Shown in pieces: positions 36,313 through 46,512 of a stretch of 64,000 bases of DNA. The notes under the pieces were generated by a model. The model saw only the letters and a program-made list of their open reading frames with translations, was not told where the DNA came from and ran no database searches. How positions within the stretch are numbered: the first letter of the stretch is position 1; each line of letters opens with the position of its first letter. The DNA comes from Marsupella aquatica (taxonomy: Eukaryota; Marchantiophyta). The stretch covers positions 5,642,001-5,706,000 of the forward strand of contig OZ316896.1 of NCBI GenBank assembly GCA_973895155.1, in the 5' to 3' direction. The position numbers and the translations under genes are program-made.

Positions 36313-36711
36313 ATGGCTATATTGGGCATTACATTAGAAGCGAATTATGAGAAGCTCCTTCTGCAGCATCCAGATGAATGCTGCTGGTGTGAACCTTGTG
36401 TCAAGTGCAGGGTTGGTGATGGGAATTTTGAATGGTTCCATTGCTTCTGCTTGAAAATGCGTGGAAGGCTTGTTACTAGGACATACATGGGAAAGCATGG
36501 CAAAGTTGTCACACGTCGTTGGAAGTGCTCTTGTATAAGGCCAACCATTTGGCCTCAAAATGAGTGTCTTTTACGCAAGATTGTCATCCCGGACACGCTT
36601 GACATTGTAGTCCCTGATAGTATTCCACATTCAACTGAGCTTGATATTGTAGCCCCAGATAGTATTCCAGATCAAGCTAAGGTTACAACCCATGGATGCT
36701 TGACATTGTAG
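36313..36711 (+). CDS. Cysteine-rich protein or 5' exon of the PHD gene
   Basis: A 132-codon ORF. Residues 20-80 hold CCWCEPCVKC, WFHCFCLKM and WKCSCIRP, a cysteine/histidine pattern suggesting a zinc-binding fold. The C-terminus has an imperfect repeat of about 14 residues (DTLDIVVPDSIP, ELDIVAPDSIP). It precedes the PHD ORF by about 320 bp on the same strand and could be its first coding exon. No donor/acceptor pair that obviously joins them was confirmed. Function unknown; binding of chromatin or DNA is only a guess. Confidence 0.5.
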   Translation: MAILGITLEANYEKLLLQHPDECCWCEPCVKCRVGDGNFEWFHCFCLKMRGRLVTRTYMGKHGKVVTRRWKCSCIRPTIWPQNECLLRKIVIPDTLDIVVPDSIPHSTELDIVAPDSIPDQAKVTTHGCLTL

Positions 36712-37027
36712 TCCCTGATAGTACATGGATGCGTTGTTCATATATGACTAGGCCTTTGTTTGCAAGGCTGCAATTGTACCATCCATGATATATGAGAATA
36801 TTTTTCATTCCCATTATGTGGCAAAGTTTTGCAAGCTGGCATTGTATTTATGTATGTCTTGGTTGGTGGGTGTTCAGGTTGCACTGTGTAGTTGACTTCA
36901 TCTGGGAGGGAGGTTTGCAGATCATTGGAGCAGGTGCTATGATTAACCTTATCTTTGTCTATGGATTGCTCACTATCATCATGTCCCCCTCATATGTGAT
37001 GTGCTTTGTGATGATTGCAGTTGAACC

Positions 37028-37702
37028 ATGCCGACAAGGACTTCAAACATAAAGAAAGCAACACAGTCCTCTGACAGAGGAGCCTCTTTGGAAGAGGTAT
37101 TGCATATTCCGTTGTTCTCTGAGCAAGAGATTCTACAAACTAGCCCTCATGTTTGTGCAATTTGTGAGCATGGTGGGAAGTTGGTAATTTGTGATGGGCC
37201 ATGTCACAGGCAATTTCATTATGTGGTTGGAGATGAAGCCCCTAATGACTCTTGCCCCTGTGTAGTCCTTCCCCTCCATCATGGAGGGAAGCCATGGTTT
37301 TGCCCAAATTGTAACCAGGACCAGGCCATGTGTTATGGGTGCCGCACTGTGGGACCGTCACCTACAATTGTGCGAAAATGCTCTGATCGTTTTTGTGTAC
37401 GATTTTATTGCTTTGGGTGTTTGGTAGCTGATGCAAAGTCCTGCCCACTGCATACATGTGTGACATGTTATCAGAGTCTTGAGGGTCAGATGGTCAAGAA
37501 CATGGTACAATGTCTACGATGTCCAAATGCCTGGCATACAGATTGTCTCCAGATGATCAAAAGCAAAGGGTTCGCTCATGATAGGGACATCTGGGACCAT
37601 GAAGCACATGGACAACAGCGACAGATGTTTTATTGCCCCCGTCATCCTATTGATCCACACCTCAAGACTCCAATCAGGGACCACATTTCATGGCTCCAGT
37701 GA
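37028..37702 (+). CDS. PHD zinc-finger protein, EDM2-like, transposon-encoded
   Basis: A 224-residue ORF with an array of Cys/His pairs. The first finger is VCAICEHGGKLVICDGPCHRQFH, shortened here to its key parts CAIC, CDGPC and FH. It is followed by WFCPNCNQDQAMCYGCRTVG, CFGCLV, CVTCYQ and CLRCPNAWHTDCL. Order and spacing resemble the PHD1-PHD2-PHD3 array of plant EDM2 and its relatives, which bind histone H3 tails and act in silencing of transposons and disease-resistance genes. Here it stands alone, without the methyltransferase-like part of EDM2, and inside a transposon. The ATG at 37028 follows a pyrimidine/AG stretch that could also be an acceptor. Inferred role: chromatin recognition that helps the element. 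It may instead be an N-terminal exon of the transposase gene, or a captured host fragment. Confidence 0.7.
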   Translation: MPTRTSNIKKATQSSDRGASLEEVLHIPLFSEQEILQTSPHVCAICEHGGKLVICDGPCHRQFHYVVGDEAPNDSCPCVVLPLHHGGKPWFCPNCNQDQAMCYGCRTVGPSPTIVRKCSDRFCVRFYCFGCLVADAKSCPLHTCVTCYQSLEGQMVKNMVQCLRCPNAWHTDCLQMIKSKGFAHDRDIWDHEAHGQQRQMFYCPRHPIDPHLKTPIRDHISWLQ

Positions 37703-38197
37703 TCTGAATAATGAACAAACCTATTACTTAGGTTTCAACGTCTTAGTGGGGTATGAGCAAGGCACATACTTAAGGTGCATCATGGGTGGTAGTACCCAAT
37801 TTTATTAGTGTTGACATTTTGTCATAATTAAGGTCACTAATAGTGCTGCATTTTGATGAGCAGAAGCACTAAACTTCGGGAATTGTTAGAAAAGCAGGTG
37901 AAAAGGATATTTTGTCCAAAGATATTTTATCCAACTTTAGCGGTATATCATGATTTTCACTGAATACATTTGCATGTATGATGGATTGCATTATAAAGTG
38001 TTTTGGCCTATTAGCACTTCTATTGTTAAATGTATGCTGACATTATGTACATTACATGAGAATGTGTATGTTGTCATTGCATCTCTTGAAGATCCTAATG
38101 TGTTTCCCTTGTGTGTATTTCAAATGTATTTGTGCAGGTCTTTCTGTTATCAACTCCAAAAGCAATGGTGCTATGCATGTTCTAGATTTGTATTGCA

Positions 38198-41100
38198 ATG
38201 GCAGCCCCTAAACCCAACTCTGTTAAATTAATACGCAAAGTTGGGGATGACAAGGCTGATTTACCAATTTGTGTTTTGTCATTCAAAGAAGGACACACCC
38301 TACATGATTTTAGGGCTCGTATTGCCTCTACTCTAGACTTTGACTTTGATTTTTGGGATGAGAGACTTCCTGGTCGAGTGAAACTTGTACATGAGAAATT
38401 AATTGATCTGTCTGAGCTGGATGGAAGAGTTATTGTTGTACAACAAGAACTTGGAGATGGTGGGAGGATCCCACCAGTACCCTGTCATCCTTGCACTCCT
38501 GCATCATTGGGTCCAAATACTGGGACACCACAACTGGGGCCAACGGCACTAGCACCCTCCCCTGTAAGGGCTTCTTTTGAGTCACAATTGATGGGAGATG
38601 TCCCATCAAAGCTATGGAAAGATGAGTGGATGAGGTTAGAGAAATGGGTACATAAGAAGGGTTATGGTGATCACAATTGGAGAATTCGTACCTGGGATGA
38701 AGGGACAGATGTTCGAGGGCATCTGGAGTGTCTTGAATGTAGGGAAACTTATGGCAATGCAGACAACTCTCAGAACCCTAAATCCATCTCCAATTGCTTT
38801 AGTAATTTTAAGACCAAACACTTGGTCTTCAATAAGCACAAGGATAACTATTGTCGGAGAAGGGGCATTCCTTCTACTTTGGTTCAGGTAGCAGACATCT
38901 CTGAGAAGCCAGAATATGATCATGCAGACGCCATCAAAGTAGGTGTTGAGATAGTTCAGCGATTGAATGCTGAGCTTGGGGATGATGGCAAACTATTCTC
39001 TATTGTTCCTGATCCCAGTACTCCTGAGTATGTAAACAGGTCTTTCCTGTTTAAGGTTCGCTGTACTGTCTGTGGAATGCTTCACACTGACTTGTGCCCC
39101 AAGAAGCTTACCTTGGAGCCCAATTTGAGGACACACTTAGTGAGTCGAGATCACTTGGATGCATTGGAGACTAGGCATGACACAAAAATGCTTGCCTTGA
39201 GGTCTGGGAAGAGGGGCAGGCCAAAGAGGACTGATTCTAGGGACCTACATCCTGGTCAGAGCGGGATTTTGAAGTTCTTTAAAGATGATGGGTCCCGGAC
39301 AGGCAGCAGTTCAGGTTCAGGTGTGTGTGAATCTGTTGATCTTGGTCTGAGTTTGCTTTGCTGGGGATTATGGGTAGAGAGAGGTGTGCCTCGACTGTTA
39401 TGGAAGGGTATATCTTATGATATTTCTGGCATTTTAGATGATCAGTCTGGGGGAATTACATGGCATTGTGAGCCAAGTTGTTGCTTGGATGTTTTCCATC
39501 CAAGTAGAGAGAGTGTTGTGAGTATAGCAGGCTGTTTTAGACACAAGGATTGCTTGAGGTTATCACAGAATGGAGGAGGATTTGAAAATCTAACTTGTAG
39601 TGAATGTGATTCTATAACACTAGAAGATGATTTTCGTGGACGGGTGCACAGGGAAGCGGAAGCAGTAGTCCACAGAGGGAGCCGAACCACTGCTGGTGGT
39701 ATACGTTTGGATTATTTGACCAACACAGAGTTAAGAGATCAAGTGCACAACCTGAACTCTGTGCGACGAAAAGAGCGTTGGTTGTTAGCTTTGCAGGCTC
39801 AGAAAGTATGTGCCTTGAGCACCAGGAAATGAAAACTAGAGGAGTTGTTAGGAGTTGCAGCAGACAGGAAGGATTTGAGATTGTTTCTTAGGAGTATTTT
39901 GAATGGACACAGGAATGGTGCATTTGGTGGTAAGGAGGGTTTGTGGGATTTCTTGAAGGATGTAGCTCGCAATTTAGGCAGGAAGCCAAAAGGTAATCGT
40001 TACAGTAATAGGACTCGAGCTATTGCTCAGGCTATGTTCCAATTTGGGGGCCGTCAAGTTGCTCATTGTTTTGCACGAAACTTGACAGCCCCTAGCCTTG
40101 TGACCCTAAAACGTGATAGAGCAAAACTCACACCTTTTCGAACCGGGTTACGGAAGGAAACCTTTCAGGAGATTGCTAGAGTGTTGTCTGCTGCAAAGCA
40201 CTCATTGGGCATTGAGGGGGATGTGCCTGTTATCTTTGCTGAGGATGAAACAAGGATCAAAGAACGCCCTAGGTAATTGGAACTGGACATTTTTCCAATT
40301 GTTTTTTTAATGACTTTACAAGTAGCACTTGGGTGGAATTGCTGTCATATTGAAAAATTGCATGTCTGTGTTTCAGGTGGGAGGCAAAGTATGATACTCT
40401 CATTGGTTTCTGTGGACCTTCAGAGCAGCATGTATGCTCCTATGGTTTGGAAATTCTAGTAGGTGAAGGTGATGAGGGGTATGATAAAATTGTAAGTACA
40501 TTTGAACAATGCCCCAAGTGCATGTATGCCCCAAGTGCATGTATGAGTCCTTACCTAAATTGGCTGTGTGTGCACTTCCAACTTGTAATAAGTTCACAGC
40601 TTCTTGGGTACGAGAGCATTGGGTCCAGTTAAAGGCTTTTTGGGATGAATATTGTAGAGCTATGGTAGGCCCTTTGCTTGGACATGCTAGTGATGGTGAT
40701 GCACGTCGCCGAAAGCTGATGCTGGAAGATTACAGAGGGCAGAATGGATCATACCCAAGGTATGGAGTTGGGTGGGAAGGGTGGACATACTCTGTGTCAA
40801 TTCTACCAAATGGAGATTTGTATGGCTTTGGTGACCAAGACCAACCTCATAATGGGAAAAAGATGATAAACCCCTTAGACAGAGTGTCTTCTTTACTGGT
40901 GCTAGGAGATCAACATGCATCTTTATCTTATGTAGCTAATGTCTACAATCATTATCCAATTCATGAACATGGCATGGCTTGGGATGATGTGAATAGGACT
41001 GACCGGCAGAATTGGGCAGGTCCACAACGAATAGCAGCAAGAAGAGTGCAGCAATGTCTGAAAGATATGTATGAGAGGAGAGATGTACAACATGAACGAA

Positions 41101-42755
41101 GTTTAGGAACTCAGTTGTACTTGGAGATTTGTGCAGATTACTTAGATATTTTCTTTTCTCCAGTTCATGATTTGAGGTCCCGTATTGTGTTAGCATCCAA
41201 GGTTTCATTCTTTCTACGTTTGTGGAGATTGTGGTTGAGGTTTGGTGACCATTCAGTGGGTGGGAACTTTGCAGCACACACTGAGAAAGACATGATGTCT
41301 ATTCAGGCTTTTCATGATGTTAACATGTCATGTCATTTCATTGTGCTGTTAATTTGTGCCTTTCGAGATAAGTTCCCACATCTAGGTGTTCCCTTCCACT
41401 TGCTAGGTTCAGATTGTTGTGAGATTTTCTTCAGCAAGGTAGGAGGCATGAGTGGCCATGAGCGGAATTATGATTTTGGCTCTCTGTTGGATAGTGCTGT
41501 TGGACTGAACCGGCTTGCTGCCCTAGAATATGGACCAGAAGGCTTGAAGATAGGTCGTTCACATAAGAAACAAGATCATGTATGGGGGAAGATTCATCCT
41601 ATAGGGGAAGGGGAGGAAGCACCAAATCTACTTGACTATTCTCTCATTGAGACTAATGAATTAGTGGTTGCAGCCCTTAAAGAAGGTTTTGTTGCTGCTA
41701 AGGATCTTATGCATCAATTGCAGATGTCTCCACGAAGTTCCTTACCAGCAGCTAGAAAGAGATGGTGGACATGTCCTTGGGTTATGGAAAGTGAGACCTG
41801 GCCACTAGAGGTGGTTCTGAAGGAAGCAATTGTTTGCAATGATTCTGAGGAGCAAGTAGAGCACCAACCACCAGACATAGGTCCTCGCCCAACTGGAGAT
41901 TTTCATGAATTGGAAGATCCTGAGGATGATTTGAATAGAATAGATGCATGGTTAACAGAACCAGATCCCATTGTTGTTCCTGAGATGCATTCAGATGATG
42001 TACACAGAGATGATATACAGTTTGATGTAGACCCCTCAGATGAGCTTGAGACATTAGGTCATGAAGTTCGGCATGTGTTTGGATCAGTTGTCCATGCTGT
42101 AACTAATGTACAGAATCGTACCAAGGTAGTGCCTACTGTTGCTTATGAAGGCAAGGTGATTTACAAATCCACTCTGGTAAGCCAGTTGGTAGGAAATCCG
42201 CATTTGTCAAAAGATAGGCTGACAAGGGTGAAACAAGTGCTATACTATAGTACTGGCAAGAGAAAAGTGCAAGAAGTCAATCCTAACTCATGTTTTGTTG
42301 ATGTTGGCACTGATTGTGCAATTGCATTTGAGTCTGATGATAGTCCTGCTCCAAGTACTAGATTTGGAAAAAGAAAGAGAGGAAAGAATAAGGTTGTGGT
42401 GGAGGCAATCTCAGCAGGTAAGAAATATTTTTGGTTGGGTCGGATTGTCCAAATGAGACAGAAGTATGGCAGTAGGTGGGGCAATTGTCGGTCACCAATT
42501 GATTTGATGGATAGGCCAACTCCACTTGCAGGGCAATCAGGTAACATTTGTGAACTGTTGTTAAATTGGTATAGTCCTATTGGTAAGAGCAAAAGTGAAT
42601 TCAGATATGATACCACTGATTTGAAATGGATGGATATTGAAATGGTCATTGCTAGTGTTAGTTTAACCATGAAAGAAGGGGTTATGGATCGTATCTATGT
42701 GTTGGATCCAATAGATAGACGTGCTTTGGATCAGTATCTTCAAACAATGGTATGA
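38198..42755 (+). pseudogene. D-D-E transposase, P/THAP9-like type, two lesions
   Basis: One long frame begins at 38198. Residues 1-90 are a ubiquitin/PB1-like N-terminus (LSFKEGHTLHDFRARI). Two Cys/His finger-like blocks follow (CLECRETYG...HKDNYC; CTVCGMLH...HLVSRDHLD), then a KKLEELL helix. The catalytic region has D in FAEDETRI (40244), and WEAKYDTLIGFCG after a 104-bp intron (40273-40376). The second D is in LVLGDQHASL (about 40908), and E is in LLGSDCCEIFFSKVGG (about 41421). The C-terminus holds KSTLVSQL and SKDRLTRVKQVL. Lesions are a TGA at 39830-39832 and a 17-bp tandem duplication at 40511-40544 that shifts the frame. The layout recalls transposase-like proteins of P/THAP9 kind; this placement is from memory of motifs and not confirmed. 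Confidence 0.75.
40511..40544. repeat. 17-bp tandem duplication disrupting the transposase
   Basis: GCCCCAAGTGCATGTAT occurs twice in a row (40511-40527, 40528-40544). The frame upstream continues through one copy into the downstream 40509-42755 frame only if a single copy is present, so the duplication is a frameshift. Confidence 0.93.
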
Positions 42756-42767
42756 ATATCATGTTAC

Positions 42768-42847
42768 TGTTTAGTTTTTGAGAGTCTGTATATATGTTTT
42801 ATTTTGTTGTTTAGTTTTTGAGAGTCTGTATATATGTTTTATTTTGT
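42768..42847. repeat. 40-bp tandem duplication in the transposase 3' region
   Basis: Two adjacent 40-bp copies starting TGTTTAGTTTTTGAGAG (42768 and 42808), directly after the transposase stop codon. Confidence 0.93.
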
Positions 42848-42881
42848 TAATATTAGTGGGTGTAGTGGGATAGGATAGGGG

Positions 42882-42940
42882 GTGACGGATTGGCAACTTG
42901 AGATCCTTTCTCAATTAGGGGTTCAATTCCCCTCCGTCAC
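42882..42940 (+). tRNA. tRNA-like sequence lacking a D arm
   Basis: 59 nt. The ends GTGACGG and CCGTCAC pair perfectly over 7 bp. AGGGG-TTCAATT-CCCCT is a perfect T-arm hairpin with the invariant TTC. TTGAG-ATCCTTT-CTCAA is a 5-bp anticodon-like stem with a 7-nt loop, T at position 33 and triplet CCT. Only about 9 nt lie between acceptor and anticodon stems, so there is no D arm. It sits 460 bp inside the right end of the PHD transposon. It could be a D-arm-deleted tRNA copy, a tRNA-derived repeat, or a structured RNA element; a working nuclear tRNA is unlikely. Confidence 0.45.
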
Positions 42941-43031
42941 ATGTTACATCTCTCAACATAAGTTTTAAATGGAGTATGGATGGAGCATGGGATTGGTGAT
43001 CAATGGGTGGAATGGATTATTTATGTTGTGA

Positions 43032-43087
43032 CCTTAAAGGCCATCCCACTTATGCACGTAAGGTTTATATTGGGATGACCTTTTAGG
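43032..43087. repeat. Hairpin near the right end of the PHD transposon
   Basis: CCTTAAAGGCCATCCCA (43032-43048) is the reverse complement of 43071-43087 except for two positions, with a 22-nt loop. Possibly a terminator, a binding site or the scar of a small insertion. Confidence 0.6.
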
Positions 43088-43386
43088 TACACAATATAAA
43101 TGATGCATTGAAATGATCAAAGTTTAAGGTCGACAAAGGTGCAAGAACTGTTGCAGGGCGTGTCATGTCTGACATACGACTTCACAAGGTACTGACATAG
43201 ACTTATCTTTTCTTTCTAGGCATTTTATATTGATATGTGACACTTTACTTCACAAATTATAGGGGCAATACAATTTGGATTTTAGACTCTTAGAAGAAAG
43301 AAAGAGGGAGGAAAAAAAATTTCAACTTAATAAGTATGGGGGTCTAGGCATGAAAACGTCGCATGTGATGGGGGGGTCCTCCATAT

Positions 43387-43401
43387 AGTGAGACCCCCGA
43401 G
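43387..43401 (-). repeat. Right terminal inverted repeat of the PHD-carrying transposon
   Basis: AGTGAGACCCCCGAG on the plus strand, the exact reverse complement of 33751-33765, followed by the target duplication CTCATGTT (43402-43409). Confidence 0.9.
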
Positions 43402-43772
43402 CTCATGTTTTTCTTTCCTAGGTTTATGGTTTTTATTGAAAGGAGTGTCATTCATAAGGCACCCTGAGTTAAGTGCACACATCTTAGCATCGTTTGACTG
43501 TACCTTTTCTTGGTCACTGTGCTTTTCTTGGCAGATACTTTACTTATATAACAACACTTCTATGCTCTCATATTTTATTTACTTTCAGATCACTACAAGA
43601 CAAAAAATAAAGCATGTTCTAGGATCACTAGTACATTTTACCTCCTTTTTCCGATTCTCTCCACATCGGATGCCTTTGTAAAATAAAATTTGAAAAACCA
43701 TATATCCGATACTACTAGCATCGCAACATGCCATTTTAATAGTATCGGATATCGACAATCGGACTTCTATCG

Positions 43773-43952
43773 GAAAGTCCGATGGTGGGAGAATGGGAAA
43801 GTCCGATGGTGGGAGAATGGGAAAGTCCGATGCTAGGAGAATGAGAAAGTCCGATGGTGAGAGAATGGGAAAGTCCGATGCTAGGAGAATGGGAAAGTCC
43901 GATGGTGAGAGAATGGGAAAGTCCGATGCTAGGAGAATGGGAAAGTCCGAAG
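43773..43952 (+). repeat. CACTA left subterminal array, 24-bp unit x8
   Basis: Eight copies of GGGAAAGTCCGATG followed by GTGGGAGAAT or CTAGGAGAAT, alternating. In CACTA elements such subterminal motifs are the transposase-associated binding sites; that role is inferred here. ORFs over the array are artefacts. Confidence 0.93.
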
Positions 43953-44800
43953 CAATCAAAATGGGATATGCATGTCAGCGGACGCGACATGCTCAGGTCA
44001 CCCATCTCTTCCTTTAATTGGGTTTCTACTTTCATTTGGAACTATGAGCTAGGTGCCCATCTCCCTTGACATGTGAACTCTTCAAATTTTCTCAACTAAT
44101 TGGTCACCCATCCCAATTGCTATTCCTCCAACATGAGCTTAACTTTGTGGTTCTTATTCCTTACATTGTACATGCAAGCTTAGCACTTTTGTTGTTTGAC
44201 TTAGAGTGTTTGGGGATTTTATACACTTGTGAGTTTACTAAGACCCATAATTTGGACCCATTCTTGATCCATTTTTCTCTATCATGCGATTAGATCTTTG
44301 CATCAAGTGACCTATTCTAGTTACCCTATTACATTCCCCTAGGAGAAACCAATAGAAATCTGGCAGGGGTCATTCATCGATAGTAAAGCCCTCCTTCATT
44401 AGATTTGATATAGGATAATTATGGCTTATTAGTTATGGATGATATTTTGGTCCTTCCAAAGCCTCAGCGTCAATGGCTCCTGATTGTCTCATCTTTTATC
44501 AACTATGTTGTTGTTGGACTTGCAACAAAGACTACATGGGACAAGCAACCTCCTTCTAGATGATGTATTTTGGACTTGGCATGTTGAGCACATATTTCCG
44601 TAAGGGAACAATATGTTGGGTCTTGGAATGAGGCAAAAACAACACTCAAGTCCATTTGCCTCAAGTATGAAGTTATTCATGCATGCAAGAATGATTGCAT
44701 CTTTTGGGAAGAGTATGTCGGTGCAACCACATACCCCATCTAACACATCAAAACTTTTCATTCTAACACAATCAAAAAATTTCTTTTTGTCATAACCAGA

Positions 44801-44985
44801 CTTTCCCATACTCCCAGCATCGGACTTTCCCATTCTTCTAGCATCGGACTTTCCCATACTCCCAGCATCGGACTTTCCCATTCTTCCAGCATCGGACTTT
44901 CCCATTCTTCTAGCATCGGACTTTCCCATACTCCCAGCATCGGACTTTCCCATTCTCCCAACATCGGACTTTGCCATGTTAGCAC
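44801..44985 (-). repeat. CACTA right subterminal array, 24-bp unit x8
   Basis: Eight copies of GGACTTTCCCAT(A/T)CT(C/T)C...AGCATC, the inverted form of the left array unit. Two sub-types (ATACTCCC and ATTCTTCT/ATTCTTCC) alternate in part. Confidence 0.93.
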
Positions 44986-45311
44986 AATCGGATATAATAT
45001 CCGTTATTATTAACTACGAAAAGTTTCTGATCAATATTGTAACGCACATCATTTTTGTTACAAAAAACATCGGACATATCAATCAAAGTTTCTGTTGAGG
45101 GATCCGATGTGTTTTCTAACGGATATAATCCGTTTTTTAACGCATCGGAAAGGTTCCGTTGTCAATTATATCGGAAATGAAGGTATTCGAAGCCGAGAGT
45201 ATGGCATATTGCCATTTTTTGATAATCGGAATTTCCGATGCTAAAAGAATCGGACGCCGATTGTTCACAAAAATTAAGCATCGGAAATCAGCTTAATATG
45301 TACTAGTGGAT

Positions 45312-45981
45312 GAGCATGCTATATAAATAATTGTTTGCAACTGGCACCACCTTTCAGGTGCGGAAAACCCCTAATCATAAGTACAGAGGGGATCAGTCAA
45401 AACATGAAAGGTGGTCCACATCCATTTATGTAATCAAAACAAACTCAACTCACCAGTTAAGTAGCGTAGCATCCAACCTGGATCCCCAATCACTAAAGTT
45501 TGGGCATCCATCAATTCAAACGAACCCACCTAATCTGTCTATATTTTGATAGAGCTCGCAAACACAAGTTTGCCATCCCAAAAGGTTTGGCCGTCAATCC
45601 TGATGAGATGAAAGGTGGCAATTTCACAATAAGCTGGAGAGCATAGAGGACTACATCTCACATTCATGTTTATGATTTGTCACATTATAGAATTTTCTAG
45701 ATAAGTTAGCAATAGCCCAACTTGACCTTCAATAAGGATGGGGAGCCCTTTCTTGACAGACTCTTTTCTGGTCCTATATGGAAAAATGTGGGCCAATTGT
45801 TTGCTGAGGTGTAAGGGCCAATTCCTCAGGTTTTTAAGACCATCTCTGATGCAAGTATTCTCAAATGGCCTTTGAGGTCATCCTTAATGTATTCCTCAAT
45901 TTGTTCAATTTATTTGTTAGTACTCGTTCATGAATGCAAAAGCAAACTCTAAGATGGTTTTTGTGGGCAGAGTCAAGGGGC
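45312..45981. other. Spacer between the CACTA element and copia B
   Basis: No gene recognised; only short ORFs. It is the 5' flank of the copia B target site CAGGT. Confidence 0.5.
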
Positions 45982-45986
45982 CAGGT

Positions 45987-46318
45987 TGTTGAACTAAGAC
46001 GTCATTCGCAACGACCATACAACCATGACTCATTCCATGCACATGTAGTCGACACAATCTCTACGTGGTTCACCTTTTCTCCAAGGCTACGTCCACACGA
46101 ACACTCAAGCTTTACTTTAAGAGTAGACGAACACACATCCTTTCCCTCTTTCTCAAGTTGCTCTGTTACAATGAGTAAGCACCACACACCAGCGGCTTAC
46201 ACTAGCCCTGGTATATACAAGGTCACACACGACTAATCTAACCTCAGCTAAGATCCTAACTGTGGTTAGCCTAAGTGCCGTAACCTATGAGTCACAAGAC
46301 TAAGAGCAATCCTTAACA
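45987..46318 (-). repeat. Copia B 3' LTR
   Basis: 332 bp, TGTTGAAC...CCTTAACA, next to the polypurine tract. Confidence 0.97.
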
Positions 46319-46512
46319 AACTCCCCCTTGACTCTAGTCTTGGGGACTGCAATTTCTGCTATCCATATGAGATACTCAGCGGGAAATTCTAGACAATCAC
46401 CTAAAACCATAGGTGTCCCCCTAAAAACCATTTAAGGTTAACTAAGGGTTAACTAGAATTAAGCCGTAGCCATAACAGGATTGAGTAACCCATATACAGA
46501 AATTACATATTG

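Larger units (their letters stand above)
33751..43401 (+). mobile_element. 9.65-kb DNA transposon with D-D-E transposase and PHD-finger genes
   Basis: A perfect 8-bp target duplication CTCATGTT lies at 33743-33750 and 43402-43409. The ends are a perfect 15-bp inverted repeat CTCGGGGGTCTCACT. A second motif, ATCACGTGCGACG on the left (about 33783) and ATCACATGCGACG on the right in inverted orientation, also mirrors. Inside are a minisatellite, uncharacterised minus ORFs, two zinc-finger ORFs (one PHD, EDM2-like), a long D-D-E transposase with one intron, and a tRNA-like sequence. The 8-bp duplication fits P or hAT superfamilies, but the transposase does not look like hAT. The transposase has one nonsense codon and one frameshift, so this copy is inactive but recent. 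Confidence 0.9.
43626..45308. mobile_element. Non-autonomous CACTA (CMC/EnSpm) transposon, 1.68 kb
   Basis: Ends CACTAGTACATTTTA (left) and CACTAGTACATATTA (right, minus strand) start with the CACTA tip. The flanking 3-bp target duplication GAT lies at 43623-43625 and 45309-45311. Both are diagnostic of CACTA elements. Each side holds an array of eight 24-bp repeats in mirrored orientation, plus scattered ATCGGA/TCCGAT motifs near the tips. No transposase is present, so movement would need an enzyme in trans. Confidence 0.92.

Noticed and set aside
43591-43606. CACTACAAGACAAAAA just before the CACTA element, resembling a standard CACTA tip
   Set aside because: No matching inverted end or 3-bp duplication found; the adjacent CACTAGTACA ends explain the element fully.
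43773-44985. Regularly spaced direct repeats that could suggest a CRISPR array
   Set aside because: Units are contiguous without unique spacers and lie inside CACTA inverted arms of plant DNA.
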